DNA from: CALBPI01 sp039033995
GTDB lineage: Bacteria > Pseudomonadota > Gammaproteobacteria > Steroidobacterales > Woeseiaceae
Reading direction: 5' to 3'
Length of the DNA stretch: 64,000 nucleotides
Assembly (NCBI GenBank): GCA_039033995.1
Contig: JBCCBP010000005.1
Location: 69,056 to 133,055 of the forward strand
Within the stretch, counting starts at the first letter, position 1; every line of letters begins with the position of its first letter. Shown here piece after piece: positions 43,111-51,800 of the stretch. Both the position numbers and the translations under genes were made by a program. The notes below the pieces were generated by a model. That model had not been told where the DNA came from. It saw only the letters and a program-made list of their open reading frames with translations, and made no database searches.

Positions 43111-44496
43111 TCAGGCCGACTCCGAACGCACGGAGAATTCATCGGCCTGCAGACTGTGTCGCTCCAACAAATCATAGAGTGTTGGTCGGCTAACGCCGAG
43201 CAGCCCTGCAGCACGTGATACGTTGCCGCCCGTCTTGACCATCGCCTGTCGTACCGCATCGAGTTCGGCACGCTCTCGGACCTCTCTCAGATTCAGTGAT
43301 TGTGTCGCACCGACGAGATCATCGAGGCCGAGATCCTCTGCCGACACCTGGCGCCCTTCGGCCATGATGACCGCCCCTTTGATTTTGTTCTCAAGCTCGC
43401 GGACGTTGCCCGGCCAATCATGCGCTACCAACGCCTTCTGCGCGTCATCGCTGAACCCTCGCAGCGCCTTTCCGTGTTTGCGCGCAAACCTGTCTAGTAA
43501 CGTGCGAGCCAGCATCAAAACGCCGTTCTCGCGCTGTCGCAACGGTGGGATATCAATTTCGATTTCGCAAATCCGGTAATACAGGTCCTCTCGAAAGCCA
43601 CCGGACGCGATCAGATTTTTGAGGTTCTGGTTCGTAGCACAAACGACTCGAACATCAACCGGAATCTCGCTGCGCCCACCAACGCGTTCGACAACACGCT
43701 CTTGCAAAAAACGCAGCAGCTTGGCCTGCAGCGGCAACGGCATATCGCCGATCTCATCGAGGAACAGCGTACCGCCGCTAGCCACCTCGACTTTACCGGG
43801 AGTGGTCTTCGTCGCGCCGGTGAACGCACCTTTCTCAAAACCGAACAGCTCGGATTCCAGCAGGTTCTCCGGGATCGCAGCGCAATTGATCGCAACGAAC
43901 GCGTTGTCTTTGCGCGGACTCAAGCCGTGAACTGCCCGCGCCAGCAACTCCTTGCCCGTGCCGCTCTCGCCGAGTAACAGCGTCGTGACGTCGGTCGGCG
44001 CGACCTTTTCGATCATGCGACACACTTTTAACATTGGCTGACTGACGGCGACGATGCCATCGAGCGGAGAATGCGCGCCGGCAGACTGCAATCGACGGTT
44101 TTCCTGTTCCAGCTGCGCGAGCTGGTTCGCCCGATCGACAAGCAATCGCAACACATCGGTATCGACCGGCTTCTGATAAAAATCGTAGGCGCCGGCCTGC
44201 ACCGCCAACAACGCGTTATCCTTGTCGCCGTGTCCTGTCACCACGATAATTTTTGTATAAGGCGCAATCGCCAGCGTCTCTTCAACGCACGCGAGCCCCT
44301 CGGTAACGCCCTCTGCGTCTGGTGGCAGGCCTAAATCCTGAAGTACGACGGCTGGCTCATGACGACGAATAGCTTCGATCGCCTCCTTACGACTGGCCGC
44401 CTGGATGATTTCATACTCTTCGAAGACCCACTTCAGCTGACTCTGCAGGCCAGGGTCGTCCTCAACGATGAGTAACGTTCGTTTCTCGGTTGACAT
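43111..44496 (-). CDS. prsR: PrsR-type sigma-54-dependent response regulator
   Basis: This 461-residue regulator has a receiver domain with Asp54 in VLQDLGLPPDAEGVTEGL, an AAA+ domain with GESGTGKELLARAVHGLS, GAFTGATKTTPGKVE and LFLDEIGDMPLPLQAKLLRFLQE, and a Fis-like C-terminus GNVSRAAGLLGVSRPTLYDLLERH. The receiver and C-terminal sequences match the regulator of PEP-CTERM/exopolysaccharide loci (PrsR). Its usual partner kinase PrsK, exosortase and PEP-CTERM proteins are not in the window. Its stop is two bases from that of glrR, so the two sigma-54 activators are end to end. It might serve either as an orphan or with a distant kinase. Confidence 0.82.
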   Translation of the reverse strand: MSTEKRTLLIVEDDPGLQSQLKWVFEEYEIIQAASRKEAIEAIRRHEPAVVLQDLGLPPDAEGVTEGLACVEETLAIAPYTKIIVVTGHGDKDNALLAVQAGAYDFYQKPVDTDVLRLLVDRANQLAQLEQENRRLQSAGAHSPLDGIVAVSQPMLKVCRMIEKVAPTDVTTLLLGESGTGKELLARAVHGLSPRKDNAFVAINCAAIPENLLESELFGFEKGAFTGATKTTPGKVEVASGGTLFLDEIGDMPLPLQAKLLRFLQERVVERVGGRSEIPVDVRVVCATNQNLKNLIASGGFREDLYYRICEIEIDIPPLRQRENGVLMLARTLLDRFARKHGKALRGFSDDAQKALVAHDWPGNVRELENKIKGAVIMAEGRQVSAEDLGLDDLVGATQSLNLREVRERAELDAVRQAMVKTGGNVSRAAGLLGVSRPTLYDLLERHSLQADEFSVRSESA

Positions 44497-44727
44497 AAAT
44501 TCCGCACACTGGTGTTTTCAGACGTTTTTGCCGCCGCAAAACCGCTCCCTCACTCAGTTTATTAGTCTGACACGGACGCAGCGAAATTGGCAGGATATCT
44601 GTCACAGGGTGAAGCCGGAACTGGTTCGCACAGTCCAGATGATCGGTGCGTGCCGGCTATCCAGGTATTCGCCCCAAACCGCACAAGAAACGCGCCTGCA
44701 CCAAACCACGAATTTGTTAATGAAAAC

Positions 44728-44760
44728 GGTATTGACAATCATTCTCATTTGTATTCTAAT
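44728..44760 (+). promoter_or_regulatory. Fur-type box over the -35 region of a bfd promoter
   Basis: The 19-mer at 44728-44746 (GGTATTGACAATCATTCTC) matches the Fur consensus GATAATGATAATCATTATC at 15 of 19 positions. It overlaps a TTGACA -35 box (44732-44737), which is followed after 17 bases by TCTAAT (44755-44760). The predicted transcript begins about 44767, three bases before the bfd ATG. Iron-responsive repression is inferred. The rest of the 273-base gap on the left shows no gene I can support. Confidence 0.7.
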
Positions 44761-44769
44761 CCTATCACC

Positions 44770-44973
44770 ATGTACGTATGTATCTGCCAAGCCATCACCG
44801 ATCGTCAGATCGAAAAAGCGATCGACGCCGGTATCGACAGTGTCGATAAACTGCGCGATACGCTGGGTGTCGCGAGCTGCTGCGGCAGCTGCGAGGAAAC
44901 CGCGGCTGAGATGGTCGCAACGCGTACACCGCAACCGGCGATCTACAAGCCGCGCGCCCTGGCCGTCAGCTAG
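44770..44973 (+). CDS. bfd: Bacterioferritin-associated ferredoxin Bfd
   Basis: This 67-residue [2Fe-2S] protein donates electrons to bacterioferritin so that stored iron can be released. MYVCICQAITDRQIEKAI gives Cys4 and Cys6, and GVASCCGSCEE gives Cys38 and Cys41, the four cluster ligands (Cys37 is extra). The frame stays open upstream, but family length and the promoter position fix the start at this ATG. No Shine-Dalgarno precedes it and the -10 box ends nine bases before it, so the mRNA may be nearly leaderless. bfr follows 212 bases downstream. Confidence 0.93.
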   Translation: MYVCICQAITDRQIEKAIDAGIDSVDKLRDTLGVASCCGSCEETAAEMVATRTPQPAIYKPRALAVS

Positions 44974-45093
44974 CGCATCAGCGCGGATTCGGCACTACCG
45001 AATCATCCCTTTCCAACAATTTCTTGTCGTAGTTTTGTCAGGGCTGTGACCCATTGGCCTACGCAACAACAACGACATCCAGCGACAATGAAA

Positions 45094-45110
45094 ATGCAAA
45101 TGATTTGCAT
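45094..45110. promoter_or_regulatory. Perfect palindrome upstream of bfr
   Basis: ATGCAAAT-G-ATTTGCAT is a perfect 17-base palindrome 76-92 bases before the bfr start, followed by another CATTT. It resembles an AT-rich Fur-type operator (about 12 of 19 matches in the best overlapping register), weaker than the site before bfd. An iron-responsive regulator is the likely binder, but the identity is inferred. Confidence 0.5.
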
Positions 45111-45185
45111 CATTTATCAACTAGTTGCGTGTTCCGACGAGATGACTAGACTAGCGATCAATTATTCACCGCGGAGAACCATCGC

Positions 45186-45668
45186 ATGAAAGGCGATAAG
45201 CAAGTTATTGCTCACCTGAACACCATACTCAAGAACGAGTTGACGGCGATCAACCAGTACTTCCTGCATTCCCGTATGCTCAAAGATTGGGGCCTCGACA
45301 AGCTCGGCGATTACGAATACCACGAGTCGATCGATGAGATGAAACATGCCGATGTGCTGATCGAGCGCATCCTGTTTCTGGAAGGGCTGCCGAACCTGCA
45401 GGACCTCGGGCGCTTGATGATCGGCGAGAATGTTAAAGAAATTCTCGAGTGTGATCTCAAGATCGAAATGATCGCGATTCCTGACCTGCGCGCAGCGATC
45501 GCTCACGCCGAAACGGTCAACGACTATGTGAGCCGTGAAATCTTCGAGCGCATTCTCGAGTCCGAAGAAGAGCACGTCGACTTCATCGAAACACAACTAA
45601 GTCTGATCGAACGCATGGGCATCCAGAACTACACTCAGATGCAGTCAACGCCGAAGACATCTGACTAA
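45186..45668 (+). CDS. bfr: Bacterioferritin Bfr
   Basis: This 160-residue subunit belongs to the 24-mer heme-containing iron store. The diiron ferroxidase ligands are all present at canonical numbers: Glu18, Glu51, His54, Glu94, Glu127 and His130. The heme-ligand Met52 is also present (IDEMKHADVL), so this is a heme-type bacterioferritin rather than a simple ferritin. GCGGAG lies upstream of the ATG. bfd upstream on the same strand supplies its reductant. A bidirectional terminator follows. Confidence 0.95.
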   Translation: MKGDKQVIAHLNTILKNELTAINQYFLHSRMLKDWGLDKLGDYEYHESIDEMKHADVLIERILFLEGLPNLQDLGRLMIGENVKEILECDLKIEMIAIPDLRAAIAHAETVNDYVSREIFERILESEEEHVDFIETQLSLIERMGIQNYTQMQSTPKTSD

Positions 45669-45692
45669 ACGGTCGACTTGCCTCGAGTTATT

Positions 45693-45724
45693 AAAATGCT
45701 CTTGCCGCTGGCAAGAGCGTTTTT
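45693..45724. terminator. Bidirectional terminator between bfr and the SDR gene
   Basis: A perfect 9-bp stem (GCTCTTGCC/GGCAAGAGC) with a GCT loop is followed by GTTTTT on the plus strand and preceded by TAAAAT, which gives a shorter T-run on the minus strand. It lies in the 56-base gap between convergent genes. Confidence 0.85.
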
Positions 45725-46495
45725 CTATATCGTGGTCGACAGACCGCCATCCACCGGGATAACGACCCCTGTCAGGTAGCTGCCGGCTTCAGACGCAAGG
45801 TAGAGAGCAACCCCGGCCATATCGGATGGCTTACCGATACGCCCTCGCGGCACTTCAGCAACGATCTGATCGCCCATCGTCGCGAGCGTATGCGCCATCA
45901 TCTTGCTCTCGAATGGACCTGGCGCCACGGCATTGACCGTGATATGCCGGCGCACTAAGTTTTTGGCCATCATACGCGTCAAATGCAGGATCGCTGATTT
46001 GGACGCCGCGTAGGAATACGTCTCCAGACGGGATACATGCAGCCCGTCGATCGAACCGATATTGATAATGCGTGACGGCGATTCATGCGTCGCAGCGGCG
46101 GCCAGTAGATCGATCAAGGCCTGTGACAGGAAAAACGGCGATTTGACGTTGATATCCATTACCTTGTCCCAGCCGGCTTCCGGAAATTCATCAAACGCCG
46201 CGCCCCAGGTGGCACCCGCGTTGTTGACGAGGATATCGAGTGTCGACTCGCGCTCGCGGATCGTATTGGTCAGCGTCTCAATACCCGCTCCTGTCGACAA
46301 ATCGGCCGGCACCGAAATACACTCACCGAACTCACTGAGCCGCTCCGCGGTCTGGTCACACGCGGTTGCCTTACGCGCAGTGATGTAAACGCGCACGCCA
46401 TTCCTGACATAGCCCTCTGCAATCATTTCGCCGATACCACGCGACCCGCCGGTAACCAGCGCCACCTTGCCGGATACATCGAACAACTTTTCCAT
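45725..46495 (-). CDS. Short-chain dehydrogenase/reductase
   Basis: This classical SDR of 256 residues has NAD(P) motif TGGSRGIGEMIAEG, VNNAGATWGAAF, the catalytic Ser in IINIGSIDGLHVS and YSYAASKSA with Tyr-x-x-x-Lys. The Arg pair at the end of strand 2 (ITARKATACDQTAERL) suggests NADP(H). The substrate is unknown; close family types act on secondary alcohols, rhamnolipid-type or fatty acyl ketones. The ATG at 46495 has AGGAG upstream; a frame from 46531 adds 12 residues without support. It is divergent from the quinohemoprotein dehydrogenase, so linked alcohol metabolism is possible. Confidence 0.88.
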   Translation of the reverse strand: MEKLFDVSGKVALVTGGSRGIGEMIAEGYVRNGVRVYITARKATACDQTAERLSEFGECISVPADLSTGAGIETLTNTIRERESTLDILVNNAGATWGAAFDEFPEAGWDKVMDINVKSPFFLSQALIDLLAAAATHESPSRIINIGSIDGLHVSRLETYSYAASKSAILHLTRMMAKNLVRRHITVNAVAPGPFESKMMAHTLATMGDQIVAEVPRGRIGKPSDMAGVALYLASEAGSYLTGVVIPVDGGLSTTI

Positions 46496-46642
46496 GATCT
46501 TCTCCTCCCGAATAGCGTTTGGATAATACACATTTCATCTGGGGAACACAGTGCGACGCGCTTGCAGCCAACACTGCCCGGCGCGACAATGGCGACAGAT
46601 GCTTTTCGACGGCGAGCCGTCATCCGGATTTCGGGGGAAATC

Positions 46643-48757
46643 ATGTTGCGAACGCGTGCGACAACAACACGCAGCCTGCGATGCACGGTCATTATTGCGA
46701 GCCTAATGTCGGCGATGGCAAGTCTTGCGCTGGCAGACGATACGGCCGATAGCGCTGAATGGCGTCAACATGGCCTCGACAGCAACGAGCAGCGACATTC
46801 GCCACTGGCCGCCATTCATACCAACAACATCGCCGAGCTTGGACTGGCGTGGCACTTTCCGCTCGGCACATCGCGCGGCATCGAATCGACACCGATTGTC
46901 GTCGATGGTGTGATGTATCTGACCGGCAGTTGGTCGACGGTTTATGCACTGGATGCTCGAACCGGAAAGATGCTCTGGCAGTACGATCCGAAGGTCGACA
47001 AATCCGTCGGCGTCAAGGCGTGCTGCGATGTCGTCAACCGCGGTGTTGCTGTTGCGGATGGCAAAGTCTATGTCGGCGTGATCGATGGCCGGCTCGAAGC
47101 ACTTGATGCCAGAACGGGGGCGCGCGTCTGGAGCACTCTGACCGTAGATCAGTCCAAGCCATACACCATAACTGGCGCACCGCGGGTCGTGCGCAACAAG
47201 GTTTTGATCGGCAACGGCGGCGCTGATCTGGGCGTACGCGGCTACCTCAACGCCTACGACAAGGACTCGGGCGAGTTGATCTGGCGTTTCTATACGACGC
47301 CCAACCCCGACAAAAAACCCGATGGCGCCGCATCGGACGAGATTCTCGAAAGGCTTGCGAACGACACATGGGGCGATGCTGGCGAATGGCAAACCGCCGG
47401 CGGTGGCGGCACTGTGTGGGACTCGATCGTCTACGATGAAGTCAACGATCAGGTCATCTTCGGCGTCGGCAACGCCTCGCCGTGGAACTGGAAGATTCGC
47501 GACCCGTCCGGCGGCGACAACCTGTTTGTCTCGTCTATTGTTGCGGTTGATGCTGATAGCGGAGATTACCAATGGCATTTCCAGACGACACCGGGCGATA
47601 GCTGGGATTACACGGCGACACAGTCGATCATTCTCGCCAACGTACCTCTTGGCGATGACGGTCAGCTGAAACGCGTTGTGATGCAGGCGCCCAAGAACGG
47701 TTACTTTTACGTGCTGGATGCCGCGACCGGTGCGTTCATCTCCGGCGACAACTTTGTCACCCTGAATTGGTCGGAAGGGCTCGACGAAAATGGTCGTCCG
47801 ATATTTAAGGATTCAGCGCGAGACATCGATGTGCCGTTCCTGCAACTGCCCGGCCCGCTTGGTGCGCACAATTGGCATCCGATGGCGTACAACCCAGAGC
47901 TTGGGCTTGCTTTTATTCCAGCGCAGGAGATCCGCCACACGTACGTTTCAGACCCCAACCTGCCAGAGCGGCCAGTCGCATGGAATACCGGCATGGATTT
48001 CAGCCATGGCTTGCCGGTCGAACCACCGGCGTTCCTCATGCAGATGCTGAAAGCCGGTGCAGTCGGCCAACTGATCGCTTGGGACCCGATGAAGCAAGCG
48101 GCACGTTGGTCAGTGGACCATCCAACCGCCTGGAATGGCGGCACGCTATCCACAGCGGGCAATCTGGTGTTTCAAGGGCAATTGGGCGGTGATCTTGTCG
48201 CTTATGACGCGAGAAACGGCAGCGTGTTGTGGCGCTATGCAACCGGCGCTGGCGTCGCTTCTGGACCGGTGACCTATAGTATCGACGGTGAACAGTACGT
48301 CACCGTCACGACCGGCTGGGGGTCCAGCTATGCCCTGCTCAGCGGTTTCAGCTTCGACGAAAAGATCAGCCAACCGATTGGCAGCGTCGTCACCTTCAAA
48401 CTCGGCGGCGATGCCGAGGTGCCAGCCAACGACTGGCCAAAACTTGAGCGAGTGATTGCCGCGAAGCCGTTTGGCGATGACGCGCAGCGGGTTGAAGGTG
48501 CAAGACACTACGCGCGCAACTGCATGGTTTGTCACGGCGCATTCGCGATTAGCAGCGGTGTTTTGCCAGACCTGCGCTGGTCAGGATTCGCCGCTACGGA
48601 GGACGCCTGGCGTACTGCCGTGATCGATGGCGCACTCACAGCGAACGGGATGGTGTCGTTCGCTGAGTGGCTCAGTGCAGACGATGCCGAGGCAATTCGT
48701 GCTTACGTCCTCCAGCAAGGTGCGCTGGAGATACGGCGGCGATCAGCCAGCGAATAA
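46643..48757 (+). CDS. PQQ-dependent quinohemoprotein alcohol dehydrogenase
   Basis: This periplasmic alcohol oxidase of 704 residues has a signal peptide at about 1-32 (TVIIASLMSAMASLALA) and an eight-bladed propeller with repeated Trp-type blades such as ARTGKMLWQYDP, ARTGARVWSTL and ARNGSVLWRYATG. The adjacent-cysteine pair Cys127-Cys128 (VKACCDV) forms the rare vicinal disulfide over PQQ. GNASPWNWKIRDPSGGDNLF carries the catalytic Asp region. The C-terminal cytochrome c domain has heme motif CMVCH (Cys627) and axial Met670, placing it in the type II soluble quinohemoprotein class, which passes electrons on to the respiratory chain. GGGGGA lies upstream of the chosen ATG. PQQ synthesis genes are not in the window. 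Confidence 0.92.
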   Translation: MLRTRATTTRSLRCTVIIASLMSAMASLALADDTADSAEWRQHGLDSNEQRHSPLAAIHTNNIAELGLAWHFPLGTSRGIESTPIVVDGVMYLTGSWSTVYALDARTGKMLWQYDPKVDKSVGVKACCDVVNRGVAVADGKVYVGVIDGRLEALDARTGARVWSTLTVDQSKPYTITGAPRVVRNKVLIGNGGADLGVRGYLNAYDKDSGELIWRFYTTPNPDKKPDGAASDEILERLANDTWGDAGEWQTAGGGGTVWDSIVYDEVNDQVIFGVGNASPWNWKIRDPSGGDNLFVSSIVAVDADSGDYQWHFQTTPGDSWDYTATQSIILANVPLGDDGQLKRVVMQAPKNGYFYVLDAATGAFISGDNFVTLNWSEGLDENGRPIFKDSARDIDVPFLQLPGPLGAHNWHPMAYNPELGLAFIPAQEIRHTYVSDPNLPERPVAWNTGMDFSHGLPVEPPAFLMQMLKAGAVGQLIAWDPMKQAARWSVDHPTAWNGGTLSTAGNLVFQGQLGGDLVAYDARNGSVLWRYATGAGVASGPVTYSIDGEQYVTVTTGWGSSYALLSGFSFDEKISQPIGSVVTFKLGGDAEVPANDWPKLERVIAAKPFGDDAQRVEGARHYARNCMVCHGAFAISSGVLPDLRWSGFAATEDAWRTAVIDGALTANGMVSFAEWLSADDAEAIRAYVLQQGALEIRRRSASE

Positions 48758-48830
48758 CGGCGAAGCTGATCACGACCGCTCGATAGCGGGCAGTCAATCA
48801 AACTCACAGCGCGAACACGCGTGTGACCCG

Positions 48831-51800
48831 CTAGTACTTACCGAGCACATTCAGGAAGAAACCATCAAACTCATAATCCAGCTGGGTCAGATCGTCTGAG
48901 AAGTCGGTGAAGTTGTAGCCGATGCCGATTTTGAAGTGATCGCCGATATGACGATCGACGCCGACCAGCCAGCCTTGCCGCTCGCTGTCGGCCTCGTCCA
49001 CACGAAGAAAACGATACTCGGCCAACGCGTCCCAGTTTTTGATCATGTGATAGCGCATACGTAGCGCCGCGAAATCAGTGGTTGAGTCGAACCAGTCACC
49101 ACTGTCCCGACTGAATCTCAACTTGGACACCCTTCTCGCCAGCTTTCCGCCGACACTCCAACGTGGTCCGAAACGTCTGACACCCTCTATGCTTCCGATG
49201 TTAGAGCGCTGATCGGTCAGCGTACGTGTCTGGTTGAATTGATCCACCTGCCCTGCACTGGTCAGGTCGTAAAGATACGTATACTTCGCGAGCCAGTTCA
49301 GGCGATTGTCTGCCACCGGTCGATACGCCAAACCAATACCGCCTTCGACCAATTTGGCATTGTCCAGTTGACTAGCATTGTTGTCGGTTTCAGCATAGTT
49401 CAAACGGGTAAGCAGCCGGAAGCTCTCTGACAGCTTGACGTCGAGCCTATTCAGGCTGACCCATTGCTCGACATCGTCCGTCCCGAAAGCCGCTTTATCA
49501 TCACGGAACTCGAGACGACTCACCCAGTTTGTCCTTGAGGAGCGGTGTCCGCCACTGACCGTCCAGGCGGTACGTTCAACGACACCCAGCTCCGCATTGA
49601 TATCGCTGCGCTGGATAGTCATCCCGACCGAATAGCCACCTTCGCTGGACCAGTTAAGACCGAAGATATGCCCAAGACTCACGGGCCCACGAACATCGGC
49701 AAACGTGGTTTCATTGAAGATGTCCAGCTGCTTACTGATACGCGATCGATGACCAATCGCTAGCGTATTGCCTGGCAGAAGCCGTGACGCATTGAAGCCC
49801 GAAGCGGCATCACCTGGTGCAGTTGAAAGTGGACTATTCGTACGATCCGTCGAATGTGTCATCGTGCCATAAACTGTATGGTCGGCATTGACATCGTGAG
49901 ACAAGGTCATGCTGGCACCCTCACCCCGATGCCCAGCACTGTACTCACCGGTCAATGCTGTTCTGCCGGTCAATTGCCGCGTCACACCGACAGACACGAG
50001 ATCGTTGTTGTCGTACTGACCGCCGTCATTGGCAAGCGTCAACTGGCCGGTAACGTACACCTCGGTCACATCACTGAATTGATGCGCATAGCGGAGCGCA
50101 GTGAGGGTGGCATCAATCTGTTGATTGAGAAGCGCCTGCTCCTGAGTCAGCTGGCGTACTTCGCCCGAGACCGTACCCTGCTCGCCGACACGATAGTCCA
50201 GCTGCGCGGAGATATCGGTATCCGTGAGTTGCCCTTCTCGTTCCACTTCCGCCGCGCGCAGCGCAACAGTGATGTTGTCGGACCATTCACTCAGTAGTTC
50301 AACACCAGATTCAACGACATCAACCCCGTCATCGCGGCGCGCAATCGAAAACTGGTCATCTACCCGTCGCCACCAGGCTGCGGCCGTCGTGTTACGTCTT
50401 GTCCAGCCGAGCTCCTGAAGATTGATACGAGATTCCACGCCAACCGCCTCGCCAGCGCGGTCATCGCCATTTGCCGGCGTCAGCGACGAAAATGACAGTC
50501 CACCATCACTTGAGAACAGGCGTTCCGTTTGCGTGGCCTCACTGCTTGCAACCTCGACTTTGAGGTAGGTGCCCTCACCTGCCGCTAAAGTCACATCCAC
50601 ACCCGCCAGCGAGTAGTCTTCGCCGCCACGACCTTCGCTCAGGTAGGTACCGCCAACCGCCAGATGATCACCAAACCAGTGGCGTGCGCGTCCCCCAACA
50701 GCTAGCTGATTGGTATCGAAACCCGCAGGCACGTATTCATAATCGACAATGAGTACCGCAAGGTTGCCGTCCAGTGGCCCCCGCTTGATGATCGATGGTG
50801 CAGACTGCTCAGCAATCTGCAACAGAGGCCGACCGAGTATGATTCTGCCTTGCAATTCATCGATTTCGTAATCGCGTCCGCGAGCCAGCGTAATCGTATC
50901 GACAACGCGATTGGTGTCAGCGTCGCGTATTTCTATCCTGGCTTGATCCGAGCCAGGAAGAATATCGATATGGCGCAGGTAGTACAGACTGCCACCGGTG
51001 CCAAGAAACTCGCTGTGACCCAACGCCGTCTGCGTCTCAGACGCAAACAGGCTTAGCTTGCTACGCGTCGCATCGCGTGCGGTCGTCGCGACACTGTTCC
51101 ACGACAATTGCGCCCCATACAGGCTTCTGCGGTATTGAATAAATTCGCTATCGCTAACCTCAGTCTGATAGTTACCCCAAACAACGTGGCTCTTGTTCCA
51201 ATCGAGGCGCACGTAGAACCTGCCGAGACTGTCAGCATCCCACTCCGTCGTGGAATCATCCCCATAGACTGGATAGTAGCGATCAGGGTCCAACCTCCGG
51301 AACAACACGCGACTGTCTTTGCGATCCAGGTTGCCAAGCAAGTCGCCCAATTGCTCTTCCCGACTGTCAAGTTGGCTGGTCAACAAATACTTGCCCTCAA
51401 TTTTCGCTTTCAGGTAGTAGGCTAAACGACCTTCCGCCAACGAATCTTCCGCGAACCGCTCATTGCCGGCGAGCGGCTCCAGCGCACCGGAAAAGTCTGA
51501 CGCTGTTGCGGTGAAGTCGGCGAGCGCGACCATAAAGCGATGCTCTCCGGTGACTGTCACAGGAATATCCTTAAACCAGATACCATCGCTTTCGGAACCG
51601 ACCGCCACCTCCGCCCAGTGATCGCCTATCGGCAATAAATACTCCGCTACAAGATCGCCTTCCACGTCCACGGGCACTTGATGCCCACCGACGTAAACCG
51701 CATGTTCTGACGACATGTCATCGCCAATCAGGCGTACGCGCGCGCCTTGCAACAGAATGTTCTGGCGCGCCAGTTGCGAGCGACCCCACGCTCGAGTCAG

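Noticed and set aside
43111..44496. A PEP-CTERM/exosortase surface-sorting system
   Set aside because: Only the PrsR-type regulator is present; none of the exported proteins ends in a PEP-type anchor and no exosortase is visible.
44587..44769. An extended 128-residue version of Bfd
   Set aside because: The added residues have no likeness to the family and include the promoter and Fur box; the 67-residue form matches Bfd exactly in layout.
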